This document shows, one piece after another, positions 1-9,935 of a DNA stretch of 64,000 bases (positions are counted from its first letter, which is position 1; each line of letters opens with the position of its first letter). The notes under the pieces were generated by a model. It was given only the letters and a program-made list of their open reading frames with translations, made no database searches and had not been told where the DNA came from. Both the position numbers and the translations under genes were made by a program. Source of the DNA: Closterium sp. NIES-65 (lineage: Eukaryota; Streptophyta; Zygnematophyceae; Desmidiales; Closteriaceae); contig CANXME010000213.1 of NCBI GenBank assembly GCA_948144175.1, positions 558,001-622,000 on the forward strand. The letters are read 5' to 3'.

Positions 1-159
1 CGAGAGCTACAGCAGCGTGGTCAGCTTCTTCTGCGTTACGTGGCCACTGAGGCCAACACTGCTGATGTGTTCACCAAGGCGCTTCCGCCTGTTGACCATC
101 AGCGTTTTTGCACTCTTCTAGGCCTTGTGCCGACTGTTCCTCACTTGCTTACTTCTTAA
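1..159 (+). CDS. E0 pol C-terminus (RNase H end), partial
   Basis: Frame 1 is open from the window edge to TAA at 157-159. It encodes the end of a copia RNase H, including ANTADVFTKAL and the terminal PHLLTS shared by every related copy here. RNase H removes the RNA template during reverse transcription inside the virus-like particle. The upstream part of the polyprotein is outside the window. Confidence 0.85.
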   Translation, partial: RELQQRGQLLLRYVATEANTADVFTKALPPVDHQRFCTLLGLVPTVPHLLTS

Positions 160-391
160 CCTTGCCTGTACTGTGATCATTATATATATACATGCATGTT
201 TGCCCTTGCTAGGTTGTGATCATTGTACCTCTTGCTCTGTTATAAAACTGCATGTGAACTGGTCTTGTGACCGCTTACTTGTGCTCGGAATTTGTGTGGA
301 ATCCTCGAGATCCACCCTGAGCTTGTTTGCCTTGCTTTGCCTTGACTGGTCTTGTGACCCCTAGGTCTCCCCCACTTTGCCTATGGGGGTG

Positions 392-522
392 TGTCAAACA
401 TTATATGTTTGTGTGGTTCTAGGCTGTAGTGGGTCACACCATAGGGGGTACACCAGTTTAGGGTTTCATATTTGTACTGTTGTTCTTGCTAGTCACAGAC
501 ATTCCTGTTTCTCATTCTGACA
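392..522 (+). repeat. E0 3' LTR
   Basis: A 131-bp LTR starting TGTCAAAC and ending CTGACA, directly after the CCCCCAC...ATGGGGG hairpin and polypurine stretch. The LTR core GGGTTTCATATTTGTAC is shared with the other copia LTRs of the window. Boundaries rest on comparison with complete LTR pairs elsewhere. Confidence 0.8.
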
Positions 523-527
523 AAACC

Positions 528-687
528 TGTTCCCGCTCTTTTCACTTCAAATGATTCTGCCTGCATCGGTCTTGGTCAGACAGTTACCACGTTGCTTTGA
601 CTCTTCAGACTCCTCTACTTCGTATTCAGTACTGTCGGCTTCTGCATCATACATGAATGCATTCTCATTAAGTATCACATCGTAACA
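528..687 (-). repeat. H0 3' LTR start, cut by E0
   Basis: On the minus strand the sequence after the H0 RNase H remnant reads AAGGGGAG (a polypurine tract, about 688-697) and then TGTTACGATG at 687, a classical start of a copia 3' LTR. It runs leftward to about 523, where E0 is inserted. A diverged second copy of the same LTR lies at 59377-59545 on the plus strand; both contain GAGCGGGAACAGG. Confidence 0.7.
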
Positions 688-734
688 CTCCCCTTCATTC
701 CTGGGTGCGCAGAAAGCCGACTCGCTTGACTACT

Positions 735-1610
735 CCGGCAAGGTCGATTCGTGATCGTCGATTAGCAAGTTTAGTGGCATGATCTGCGTCCACGAAGCTG
801 CTGAGGTTGAAGGAGGTCGTTGCTAGCGTAGAGTAGGAGAGCCCGATGTCAAGTGTGGAAATGAAGTACTGCAGGGTGCGCTCCAGGTCCAGCTGGTTCT
901 CAGCTAATGGCGTGCGAGAGTACTATGCCAATTGGCTGGCGATGTACGAAAGGTCGGGTCGGCATGTAACAGCAGGCACCCCAGTTGCTGCTGGTACACT
1001 TGGAGTCCTGTCGGCGACAAAGGTTTGTGGTGAGCTTTGTGGTTGGCGCTGGGGTTGCGATAAGGAGTTGAGAGCGGTGCGAGCAAAATGTTGAAGCGGA
1101 TTGGGTCCCAGCTGCTCTGCGTACTTGGAAGATGACAGCTGATTTGGTTCTGGCGCGTAAGTGATGTTCAGCCCCAGAATCTGTGTGACATTGTGGTTGA
1201 TGGTGATGTCTACGCGCTGCGCCAAGTTCTCCTCGAACTGGCTAAGAAGCTTGTTGCAAGTGCTGGTGTAGTGCAAGTCATCGACGTAGACGACCACGAG
1301 GATGTAGTCGCCGTTGAGGTGTAGGCGGTACATTCCCGGGTCGTGCGGCAGCTGCCTGAAGCAATTTTTATGGAGGATTTTGTGCAGGTGCTGTTGCCAG
1401 AGACGCGGCGCCTGCTTTATCCCGTAAAGAGATTTCTTCAGCTGACAGACCCTTGGGTCTCCTTCTCCGTAGGTGTGTGGCTGCTCCTCAAAGATGGTGG
1501 CATCCACCAGCGCGTATAAGAATGCATTCTTTGCGTCGATCTTCGCAGTGGTAGATGCTTAGCGGCGGCAATGGCGAGTAGAATCCTGACGGAGGTGTGA
1601 TGGCTGATAG
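735..1610 (-). pseudogene. H0 reverse transcriptase / RNase H relic (copia)
   Basis: Reading leftward from 1610, the minus strand encodes TSVRILLAIAAAKH, then after a frameshift DAKNAFLYALVDATIFEEQP, SLYGIKQAPRLW, the catalytic VVYVDDLHY (about 1270-1300), RPDLSYIASQLAN and the RNase H start FVDADHATKLANRRSR. The domain order is that of a Ty1/copia RT-RNase H. Several frame changes and the early end of RNase H show it is dead. It is a different lineage from E1, E2 and E5. The N-terminal part of the same RT lies at 31834-31925, on the other side of E1. Confidence 0.85.
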
Positions 1611-1739
1611 TGTGAAATTGAACGAGGATGATTGAACTATGAAACAGTTGGGTACAAGTACTAACCCTAATTGGGTTGTACCCCTTATGGGCTACCCTAC
1701 TACAGCCTACACAAAAGTATAAGCTATAATGTTCTGACA
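1611..1739 (-). repeat. E1 3' LTR
   Basis: 129 bp, minus strand TGTCAGAACATT...TTTCACA. It is preceded on the minus strand by the polypurine hairpin CCCCCAC...ATGGGGG (about 1740-1763). Confidence 0.9.
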
Positions 1740-1955
1740 CACCCCCATAGGCAAAGTGGGGGAGAACAAGGGGTCACAAGACCAGTCAAGCAAAGCAAAG
1801 CAAAGCAAGCTCAGGGTGGATCACAAAGTCACCACACATTCCGAGCACAAGTTCAAGGTCAAAAGGCCAGTTCACATGCAGGATTACATAAATATATAAA
1901 AGGCTAGATAAGCAAGAGCAGGTGTGTATATATATATGTAACAGTACAAGCAAGG

Positions 1956-2384
1956 TCAAGAGGTGAGCAAGTGAGGCAAGGCAGGCACAAGACCCAGCTG
2001 AGTACAAAAGCACTGATGATCACAAGGCGCAAGCGCCTTGGTGAAGATATCAGCAGTGTTGGCCTCAGAGGCCACGTACGCAAGACGCAGCTGACCACGC
2101 TGCTGTAGCTCACGAGCAAGGAAGTAGCGAAGAGCAATGTGCTTCGTTCTGTGCTCCAGTCTCTGCTCCCGACACAAGGCCAGCATGGCCTTGTTGTCTA
2201 CGTACAGCACTGGAAGAGAACGAGGCGGCTCTCCGAGGTCAGTCAGCAGGTAGGTGAGCCAGCGAAGCTCCTGTGCAGCCATGGCTCCTGCGTAGATCTC
2301 AGCCTCACAACTGGAGCTGAGAACAGAAGACGAGCGAGTAGCCCGCCACGAGACAGAGCCGGAACCAAGGCTGAAGGTGTAACC
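1956..2384 (-). pseudogene. E1 pol, RNase H C-terminus
   Basis: This piece encodes the end of RNase H from about YTFSLGSGS through EAEIYAGAMAAQELRWL, YVDNKAM and ANTADIFTKAL to a stop at 1956-1958. E2 interrupts it after the codons for GYTF; the missing upstream codons resume at 9936. The frame is open within this piece. Confidence 0.85.
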
Positions 2385-2516
2385 TGAGAAAGTGTGAACG
2401 AGAATGGGTGCACTATGGAATGAAGTGGGTACAAATATGAAACCCTAATTGGGTTGTACCCCCTATGGGATACCCCACTATAGCCTACAGAAACAAGTAA
2501 GCTATATGTTCTGACA
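2385..2516 (-). repeat. E2 3' LTR
   Basis: 132 bp, minus strand TGTCAGAACATATAG...TTTCTCA, identical to 9799-9930. Confidence 0.92.
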
Positions 2517-2728
2517 CACCCCCATAGGCAAAGTGGGGGAGAACAAGGGGTCACAAGACCAGTCAAGCAAAGCAAAGCAAAGCTCAGGGTGGATCACAAA
2601 GTCACCACGCATTCCGAGCACAAGTTCAAAGGCCAGAAGGCCAGTTCACATGCAAGATCATATATAGAGATATACAAGAGTCAAGCAAGCAAGAGTAAGA
2701 GTATATATAGGCGAAGGTACAAGCAAGG

Positions 2729-3965
2729 TCAAGAGGAGAGCAAGTGAGGCAAGACAGGCACAAGACCTAACTGCGTGCAACAACGCTGATGATCACAAGG
2801 CGCAAGTGCCTTGGTGAAGACATCAGCAGTGTTGGCCTCAGAGGCCACGTACGCAAGTCGCAACTGTCCACGCTGCTGTAGCTCACGAGCAAGAAAGTAG
2901 CGGAGAGCAATGTGCTTCGTTCTGTGCTCCAGTCGCTGCTCTCGACACAAGGCCAGCATGGCCTTGTTGTCTACGTACAGGACTGGAGGAGAACGAGGCT
3001 GCTCTCCACGGTCGGTCAGCAGGTAGGTGAGCCAGCGTAACTCCTGTGCAGCCATAGCCCCAGCGTAGATCTCAGCCTCACAACTGGAGCCGAGAACAGA
3101 AGACGAGCGAGTAGCCCGCCACGAGACAGAGCCGGAACCAAGGCTGAAGGTGTAACCCTGTGACGACCGCTGCGTAGCCTGGTCGTCAGCCCAAGAAGCG
3201 TCTGCGTGCCCAGTGAGGACCACTGGACTGCGCCCTCCAAGCACTAGCCCCATGCCCGACGTACTGCACAAGTAGCGCAACACCCTCTTCGCTGCAGCCA
3301 TGTGCTCTGGTCGGTGTCTCCCAGGAGCAACAAAGCGTGCGAGAATGCTAAGAGGGTATGCGAGGTCAGGTCGTGTGCAAGTCATCAGGTACATGAGGCA
3401 GCCAACAAGCTCTGCAAACGGGCCACTCGACTCTACGGACTCATCCGAAGGCAGAGCTGAGAGCGAGTGGCGAGTAGGCAGAGGAGTGGCCTGAGGCGAG
3501 GAGTACGTGAAGCCGAAGCGCTGAAGGACCTGCTGCACCATGTGTGACTGAGTCAGGGTAATGGTGCGGCGTGCTCTGTCCCGGGTGATCTGCAAGCCAA
3601 GGTAGCTGCGCAGTTCACCCAGGTCTGTGCACGTGTGTCTCTTCTGCAGCTCGGACTTCACGTAGGCGAGTCCAGCAGTGTCAGCTGTGGCAAAGACCAA
3701 GTCGTCGACGTACACGAGGATGTAGAACGGCGGCAGAGAGGTGTCGGTGCGCAGAAACAGCGACGGGTCGGCAGTAGAAGGAGCAAACCCAAGTGCCGCG
3801 AGCGTAGTCCTCAGTGTGTCGTGCCACTCACGTGGCGCCTGGCGGAGACCGTAGACTGGACGCCGAAGACTCCACTGGGTGCCAGGAGGGAAAGACCCAG
3901 TGAAGCCAGGTGGGCGACGCAGCCAGATCTCCTCGTGCAGGCTACCCTGCAAGAAAGCTGTGCTG
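2729..3965 (-). pseudogene. E2 pol, RT palm to RNase H
   Basis: About 400 codons ending at TAG/TGA-class stop 2729-2731 after PHLLSS. Visible are LHEEIWLRRPPGF, VYGLRQAPREWHD, the catalytic YVDDLVFA (about 3693-3720), LGLQITRDRARR, RPDLAYPLSILARFVAP, the RNase H start TGHADASWADD and the C-terminal YVDNKAM and ANTADVFTKAL. A single-base deletion near 3965 (HSLDFSTAF in sister copies becomes HSLTSAQ) puts this part out of frame with the upstream RT N-terminus. Confidence 0.88.
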
Positions 3966-6666
3966 AAGTCAAAGAGTGCAGCTCGTAGTCACGGTGAGCA
4001 GCAACGTGCAGCAGAACCCGAAGAGTGGTCATCTTCGGGGTGGGGGAGAAGGTCTGAAAGTAGTCAACCCCCTGCCGCTGACTGAAGCCACGAGCCACGT
4101 AACGCGCCTTGAAGACAGGCGGAGAACCCGGCGGCCGCTTCACCCTGAAAATCCACATGCCACTGACGATGTTCGCCCCAGGAGGGGGAACAGCGTCAAC
4201 GTAGGTGCCTGTGGACTTCCAGGAAGCCATCTCTGCATCCATAGCTGCCTGCCACTGAGAGGAGTAGGGACCCTCTATCGCCTCCGCGTAAGAGCGCGGA
4301 GTCGGGATGTCTGGTGCATCCGGGTCTCCCTCAGGGGCTAGCAGTACAGACGCAAGACGAGGTGAAGCGGCGGCCAGACACTGGAACTCCTCCTGCCTGT
4401 CCTCAAGGACGTCCGTGCCAAGGGCACACTCACCCCCGACGGACGGAGGACAGGCGGACTCAGACTCAGTGACAAGACGAGCAGCGTAGTCTAGACGACA
4501 GCGCGCAGCAAAGTCGACAAGCTCAGTGAAAAGGGCAGACGCAGCAGACGACTCGAAGGAAGGGTCAGTGACAGCAGTAGCAAGGAGACGCGTGACAGTA
4601 GGACTGGCAGCACGAAGAGAGTCCGACTCCGGGTCGGCAAGAGCAGGAAGAGAGGAAGTAGGGGGAGAAGGCAAAGGGGCACGCAGAGGAGCAGTGGACG
4701 GACGCAGTGACATCCGGTGCGTGCCAGGGACAGGAGGAGGACGCTGACGCGACCCGCGACCACTAGCGCGCTCAGTACGAACAGGCGACACAGGACGAGA
4801 CGCAGGCTCACGACGCTCAGTAAGACCTCCAGTCGGACCAGCGTAGGGAGAAGGAGCAGGCAAAGGGGAGGCAGGCTGTAGCTGTGGCTGTGACAGGACA
4901 GGCTGCGGACCCTCTAAGGGAGGAGGAGGAGGTGTAAGACCAAGAACCTGCTGCAGGAGCGGAACGAAGTACGGTCGGGGCCGCGCGGCGACGCTAGAAA
5001 CAGCAAGAACAGCACCAGCAGCCCCGGCAGGAGCACCCACTCCAGCAGCACCTCCAGCAGCACCACCAGAAGCTCCAGAACCTCCAGCAGCAGCACCAGG
5101 AGCACTGTCAGTGGGACCACCAACGGCAGGCTCAGCGCCAACACCCTCAGCAGTACCAGCTCCAGGAGAACTCTCAGACCCAGCAGCTCCAGCACCCACA
5201 GTACGAGCACCAGCGGGACGCGCGGCAGCAGTACCCTCTGCAGCCGAAGAACCACCAGCACCAGCAGCACGCCTCCAGCGCCTGGCAAACCACTCACGCA
5301 GCTCCTGTGGGGAGAGTGGCTCCCGGCGAGACGAAGCACCCCCAGGCACAGCACCCCCAGGCTCAGCACCCCCAGGCTCAGCACCCCCAGGCTCGGCACC
5401 TCCAGGCTCAGCACCCCCAGGCACAGCACCCCCAGGCGCAGCACCCCCAGGCTCAGCACCCCTAGGCACAGCACCCCCAGGCACAGCACCCCCAGGCTCG
5501 GCACCTCCAGGCTCAGCACCCCCTGGCACAGCACCCCCAGGCACAGCACCCCCAGGCTCAGCACCCCCAGACTCCGCACCCCCAGGCTCAGCTCCCGCAG
5601 CAGCACCAGAGTCACCAGTGACCTCGACAGGCTGGACCGCGTCTACCTGGGACACACCTGAAGGGGCAGGACCCTGAGGGGGGAGGGGGGCTACCGGGGG
5701 GGGACCTGGTACCAAGAAGAGCGGGGGTGGGGGGAGGGACGGAGTGCGGTAGGGGAAGAGGCGGTAGTAGGGGACCGACTCGTCGAACGTGACGTCCTGG
5801 GAGGACAGAACACGTCGAGAGGTGGGGTGGTAAAACTGCCACCCAGGGGCGTCGGGGGGGAACCCCAGGAAGACGCAGGGAGAAGCACGAGGGGACAGCT
5901 TGTCCGCAGACAGGTCGCGAACAAACGCCCGCGATCCCCAAACCCGGAACGCCGACGCATCGCCAACCTTCCCGGTCCACAGCAGGGCTGGGGAGGTCTC
6001 CGGTCAAGAGACCCTGGGGTGGAGGTTGATCTGGTGCGCAGCGTACCTGACCGCAAACGGCCACAGAAAATGGGGGGCAGCCGCATGCATCATGGACGTA
6101 CGAGCGACGTCCATGACCATGCCAATGCGGCGCTCAGCAATCCCATTCTGCTGTGGTGAGTCCGGAAGCGTGAAGGTCTGACGGATGCCTCGCGCACGAC
6201 AGTAGGCACTCAGGAGGCCAGAGGAGAACTCTCCGCCTCTGACCGAGTACAAACGCAAAACAGGGAAGTCAGAGCCAAAGCTCCTCCGAAGCTGGAGACG
6301 AGCTGCGCGGATCCAGTCGATCAACACCTCAGTGACCTCACCCTTGCTGCGCAAGGGGAAGACTGTGGTGTAACGCGAGTAGTCGTCAACCACCAGCAGG
6401 AAGTAGCGCTCCTGACCCTGTCCACGGATGCGGGCTGGGCCCCACACGTCCATGTGAAGCGTCTGCAACGGGGCCTCTGTCGGAGGAAACTGGGAGGAGT
6501 GAGGGGCAGCACGCTGGCGCCCCTCGACACAGGGGACACAGGTAGGGCCAGGGCCCGGAGGAAGGGGAGGGAGAGACCGGGGAAGACCAGACACAAGGAC
6601 TCGCGAGGCCATGCCTCTGAGCCGAAGCAGAGAGGGGTGGCCAAGGCGGTGGTGCCAGAGGAGGGT
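3966..6666 (-). pseudogene. E2 integrase, GAEPGG linker and RT N-terminus
   Basis: From right to left: pre-integrase zinc finger (WHHRLGHPS ... CVPCVEG), integrase core with HMDVWGPA, DYSRYTTVF and the Glu-bearing PQQNGIAERR, then VWGSRAFVRDLSADK and FDESVPYYRLF. Next come a low-complexity linker of GGAEPGG/GGAVPGG units (5333-5610), [13 protein letters not shown], the [13 protein letters not shown] segment, and the RT start SYAEAIEGPYSSQW, MWIFRVKRPPGSPP and FARGFSQRQGVDYFQTFSP-like motifs. TGA at 6004-6006 replaces an Arg codon; otherwise one frame throughout. The catalytic Asp in the LHSDRGGEF block is altered here (LYSVRGGEF). Confidence 0.85.
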
Positions 6667-8718
6667 CTAGTGAGACAGACGACGACACGAGCAGGGGGCA
6701 GACTCAGGACCAGACCTGGACGCTGCAGCAAACACCTGACCAGACGAAGGGACCCTACCAGACGTAGCACGTGGAGGAGAAGCAGTGGTCAGTGTGTACA
6801 GGCTCGACCCTGGCCGACGTGTAAACGTAGCCAGGTGGCGACCTGTATCCGCCTCCGTGCAGTGGGTCACCCGCTGACGAGCAGGGGTGAACTGGTGGAC
6901 ACCCGCATCCTGGAGGTCAGCACCACTCACCAAGTTCGTCGAGAACGAGGGGAGGTAGAGACCAGTCAGGGTGCCAGAGGGGGCCGCCGGACACGGGAGG
7001 ACAGTGGAGAAGCGAGACAGGACAGGCCCCCCAGAGGGGTCAGCCAGGGACACCGCAACCGGCCGACTCAGCGGCGTGAGAGTGGTGCGGTCCCTAAAGA
7101 AGGAGCGAGACGCTCCAGAGTCAAGGGTGAAGGTGTGAGAGGCCGAAGCCGACACCGTACCTGAGAGGGCAGACTCACCAGCACCTGAGAGCACAGACGC
7201 ACTGGCACCTAGAGCAGCAGCCTCACTAGTACCTGACGCGGCAGTACCAATGCCCGGGTCGGGCGGGAAACACCGGTAACAGTCATCCTCATCACTACCA
7301 GTCACAGCATACATAGCAGAGAGAATAGCATCAAAATCAAGATCATAAATAGCTACACCAGCCCTAGACAGCTCTCCCCAGCGGGGGATCTCAGCGGCCT
7401 CCGGAAACTGCTGACGCCAGGCGTCGGTCAGGCGGCCAAAGCAGCGGCGGGCTGTGTGGGCGCCTCCACACCTCTCCCCTGCACGGTCATCGGTGCGAAG
7501 AACGTAGGGGCAGGGACCAAGCGCACTACCACGCTGACGCTGCAAGTACCACTCACGGAGCTGCTGAGGGCCGGGGACGGTGCGAGAGCGCTGCTGCTGC
7601 TGTGGCTGCTGCTGCGGTTGCTGCTGCTGCTGCTGCTGCTGGCGCTGACCACCCCGAGAGCTGCTCCGCTGGGACGAGCCACTCCGACCCCCTCCTCCAC
7701 CGCCACCCCCGCCTCCACCGCCACCCCCATCGCCACCGCCACCTCCCCCACCAGGACCGTCGCTCCCACCGCTCCCACCGCCTCCTCCGCTACCACCTCC
7801 GCCGCCACCTCCGCCTCCACCGCCGCCACCAGTACCTCCACTCCCGCCACCACCCCCACCGCCACCCCCACTCCCCCCGCCACCCCCACCGCCTCCTCCA
7901 CCGCCCCCTCTAGCTCCACCCGCTCCCTTGCCCCCTTTGCCCTTGCCAGAGCGGCGTCTGCTGCTGGGGGCAGACGCCGCGCCGACCGACTCAAAACCAG
8001 TGAGGTCGGCCGCAGCGGCAGAGGCGACAGAGGGCAGCAGGGGGGAAGGACCACACCCCTCAAAGATGGGGGTGCGAGGGTCACCCCGAGAGGCCCCTAC
8101 AGCGAAAATACTCTTCTCAGCCGCTAGTAGGGACTCCTCAAGGAGGTCGACAGTGAGAGTGGTGGGACAGACAGAGAGAAACTGGTCCCTAACGACACGA
8201 AGGGACTCAGGGAGACGGGTGACGAGAAAGTAGAGAGTGATGTACATGGGAGGAGGGTTCGCAGCGCGGAACTCAGCAGGAAGGGCAGCGCGGTAGCGGG
8301 TGTCACTAGCACGGAGGTGGATAACGAGGTCAGCGACAGTGGGAAAGGAAGCGAGGTCAGGGAAGAGAAACGGTAGCATGAGGCGGCTAAGGGTAGCGGA
8401 GGAAGGGGAGGAGTAGCGAGCAACTACAGCGTCGTACAAGGCCTGAGCGGTCTTGCACTGACTAAAGTGGGCACGCTCAGAGGAAGGGAGGTGGCGACGC
8501 ACAGCAAGACGTGTAGCAGCATCGCGGGTCACCCACTTGGAGCGAACGGCAGAGTCAGCATCAGCAGGTGGGGCAGGGACAGCGCCAGAGACAAAGTCAA
8601 AGAGAGAGACCTCATCTATCGCATCACACAGTAAGTACAGCTGCAGGTCTTCAATCCAGACGGCAAAGTCAATGGCCCTCCCCTCAGCGTCAAAAGTAAG
8701 AACATTGGGGGTGGCCAT
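6667..8718 (-). CDS. E2 Gag-protease
   Basis: About 683 codons from ATG at 8718 (MATPNVLTFDAEG, the start shared by sister copies) to TAG at 6667-6669, which replaces a Glu codon just before the pre-integrase finger. Residues 1-230 are the Gag helical domain (FAVWIEDLQLYL, RAHFSQCKTAQALYDAVVARY, FPTVADL, PTTLTVDLLEESLLAAEKS). A Gly/Ser tract of about 80 residues and a poly-Gln run follow. Then PQQLREWYLQRQRG, an atypical knuckle (C-x13-C-x3-H-x4-C ending RRCFGRLTDAW) and the aspartic protease site TLDSGASRSFF. Gag packages element RNA; protease matures it. Confidence 0.85.
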   Translation of the reverse strand: MATPNVLTFDAEGRAIDFAVWIEDLQLYLLCDAIDEVSLFDFVSGAVPAPPADADSAVRSKWVTRDAATRLAVRRHLPSSERAHFSQCKTAQALYDAVVARYSSPSSATLSRLMLPFLFPDLASFPTVADLVIHLRASDTRYRAALPAEFRAANPPPMYITLYFLVTRLPESLRVVRDQFLSVCPTTLTVDLLEESLLAAEKSIFAVGASRGDPRTPIFEGCGPSPLLPSVASAAAADLTGFESVGAASAPSSRRRSGKGKGGKGAGGARGGGGGGGGGGGGSGGGGGGGGGSGGTGGGGGGGGGGGGGSGGGGGSGGSDGPGGGGGGGDGGGGGGGGGGGGGGRSGSSQRSSSRGGQRQQQQQQQQPQQQPQQQQRSRTVPGPQQLREWYLQRQRGSALGPCPYVLRTDDRAGERCGGAHTARRCFGRLTDAWRQQFPEAAEIPRWGELSRAGVAIYDLDFDAILSAMYAVTGSDEDDCYRCFPPDPGIGTAASGTSEAAALGASASVLSGAGESALSGTVSASASHTFTLDSGASRSFFRDRTTLTPLSRPVAVSLADPSGGPVLSRFSTVLPCPAAPSGTLTGLYLPSFSTNLVSGADLQDAGVHQFTPARQRVTHCTEADTGRHLATFTRRPGSSLYTLTTASPPRATSGRVPSSGQVFAAASRSGPESAPCSCRRLSH

Positions 8719-9798
8719 GGCAGCAGCTGAAAGTCTCACCGGGCTGGGAGAGTCGGGTAGGTCAGCAGCAGAGGAACACAGCTCAGGAACAGCAGCACGG
8801 CTCCTCAGGCGGCTCGGGCGGCTCGGGCGGCTCGGGCGGCTCGGGCGGCTCGGGCGGCTCGGGCGGCTCGGGCGGCTCGGGCGGCTCGGGCGGCTCGCGC
8901 GGCTCAGGTGGCGTAGGGGCTCACGGGCGGCGCGGGCTGCTGGGGCTGCTCACGTGCAGCACGGCGGGCTGCAGTAGGGGCCGCGGGGAGGGCTGTAGCG
9001 GGGCCGACGGCGGGCTGTAGCGGGGCCGGGGCGGGCTGTAGCTGGGCCGGCGGCGGGCTGTAGCGGGGCCGGGGCGGGCTGTAGCTGGGTCGGCGGCGGG
9101 CTGTAGCAGGGGCCGGTGGCGGGCTGTAGCGGGGCCGGCGGCGGGCTGGAGCTGGGCCGGCGGCGGGCCGTAGCTGGGCCGGCGGCGGGCTGTAGCTGGG
9201 CCGGGGGCGGGCTGTAGCTGGGCCGGCGGCAGGCTGTAGCTGGGCCGGCGGCGGGCTGTAGCAGGGGCCGGTGCGGGCTGTAGCGGGGCCGACAGCAGCT
9301 GAAGCGGGGCCGGCGTAGGGCCAGTGCGGGGCCAACGAGGGGCCGAAGTGGGGCCTAGGCGGGCCGGCGGGGCCTAAGCGAGGCCAACGCGGGGCCGACG
9401 GGGCCTAAGCAGGGCCAACGCGGGGCCGACGGGGTCTAGGCGGGGCCGACGCGGGGCCAAAGCGGGGCCGAAGCGGGGCCGACGGGCCTAAGCGAGGCTA
9501 CGCGGGGCCGACGTGGGGCCTAAGCGGGGCCGATGGGGGGTTACGCGGGGCCGACGTGGGGCCTAGGCGGGGCCGACGAGGAGCCGACGTGGTCTAGGTG
9601 GGGCCGACGTGGGGCCTAAGTGGGGCCGACGAGGGCTACGCGGGGCCGACGAGGGGCCTAGGCGGGGCCGACGAGGGGCCTAAGCAGGAGCACGACAAGG
9701 AGGGCGACACGGAGGGTCGCTAAAAAAAATGCGCGCCTCGGGGCGCGCTTCGGTGGGCCCTAGGAACAGGCCCTAAGAAGGGACCTGGTCTGATTCCA
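8719..9798 (-). other. E2 5' leader, GC-rich tandem repeats
   Basis: Untranslated leader between primer site and gag. It holds about ten head-to-tail copies of the decamer ggctcgggcg (8802-8895) and then a long array of imperfect units built on gggccggcggcgggctgtagc and ggggccgacg (about 8980-9690). Near the primer site is gtgggccctagg, conserved in other leaders. No conserved ORF is seen; ORFs here are low-complexity. Confidence 0.75.
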
Positions 9799-9930
9799 TG
9801 AGAAAGTGTGAACGAGAATGGGTGCACTATGGAATGAAGTGGGTACAAATATGAAACCCTAATTGGGTTGTACCCCCTATGGGATACCCCACTATAGCCT
9901 ACAGAAACAAGTAAGCTATATGTTCTGACA
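9799..9930 (-). repeat. E2 5' LTR
   Basis: 132 bp, identical to 2385-2516; flanked outside by TSD taacc (9931-9935). Confidence 0.92.
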
Positions 9931-9935
9931 TAACC

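Larger units (their letters stand above)
1..522 (+). mobile_element. E0: 3' end of a copia retrotransposon
   Basis: Only the 3' end of a plus-strand Ty1/copia element lies in the window: the RNase H C-terminus, a 3' untranslated stretch with a TATATATA run near 180, the polypurine-tract hairpin around 370-391 and the 3' LTR. The base after the LTR starts aaacc (523-527), the expected 5-bp TSD, whose partner would lie outside the window. The element sits inside the LTR of the older H0 relic, whose sequence resumes at about 528. Confidence 0.85.
2385..9930 (-). mobile_element. E2: near-complete copia retrotransposon with identical LTRs
   Basis: A 7546-bp minus-strand element bounded by 132-bp LTRs (2385-2516 and 9799-9930) that are identical base for base by eye, with TSD taacc at 2380-2384 and 9931-9935. 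The primer site next to the 5' LTR reads TGGAATCAGACCAGG on the minus strand. gag, protease, integrase, RT and RNase H are all present, but the frame carries TAG at 6667-6669, TGA at 6004-6006 and a 1-nt deletion near 3965. It is inserted in E1 RNase H. Confidence 0.93.

Noticed and set aside
125..364. 79-codon Cys/Leu-rich ORF and similar ones downstream of each RNase H (e.g. 55187-55474)
   Set aside because: Other-frame reading of the pol end and 3' untranslated region; ends just before the polypurine tract in each copy only because that region is homologous.
4914..5615. Long ORFs rich in LGVLSLGVL or TPRLSTPRR repeats, also around 11693, 26769, 38213, 48024 and 52530
   Set aside because: They are shadow frames of the GAEPGG minisatellite; a 15-bp repeat keeps several frames open.
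7456..8127. Proline, threonine or histidine-rich ORFs antisense to gag (also 22124, 29394, 40933, 57614)
   Set aside because: Antisense reading of the GGN glycine tract; length is explained by absence of stops in GC-rich repeats, with no domain or start context.
8802..8895. CRISPR-like or satellite array of ggctcgggcg
   Set aside because: Head-to-tail repeats without spacers inside a retrotransposon leader.
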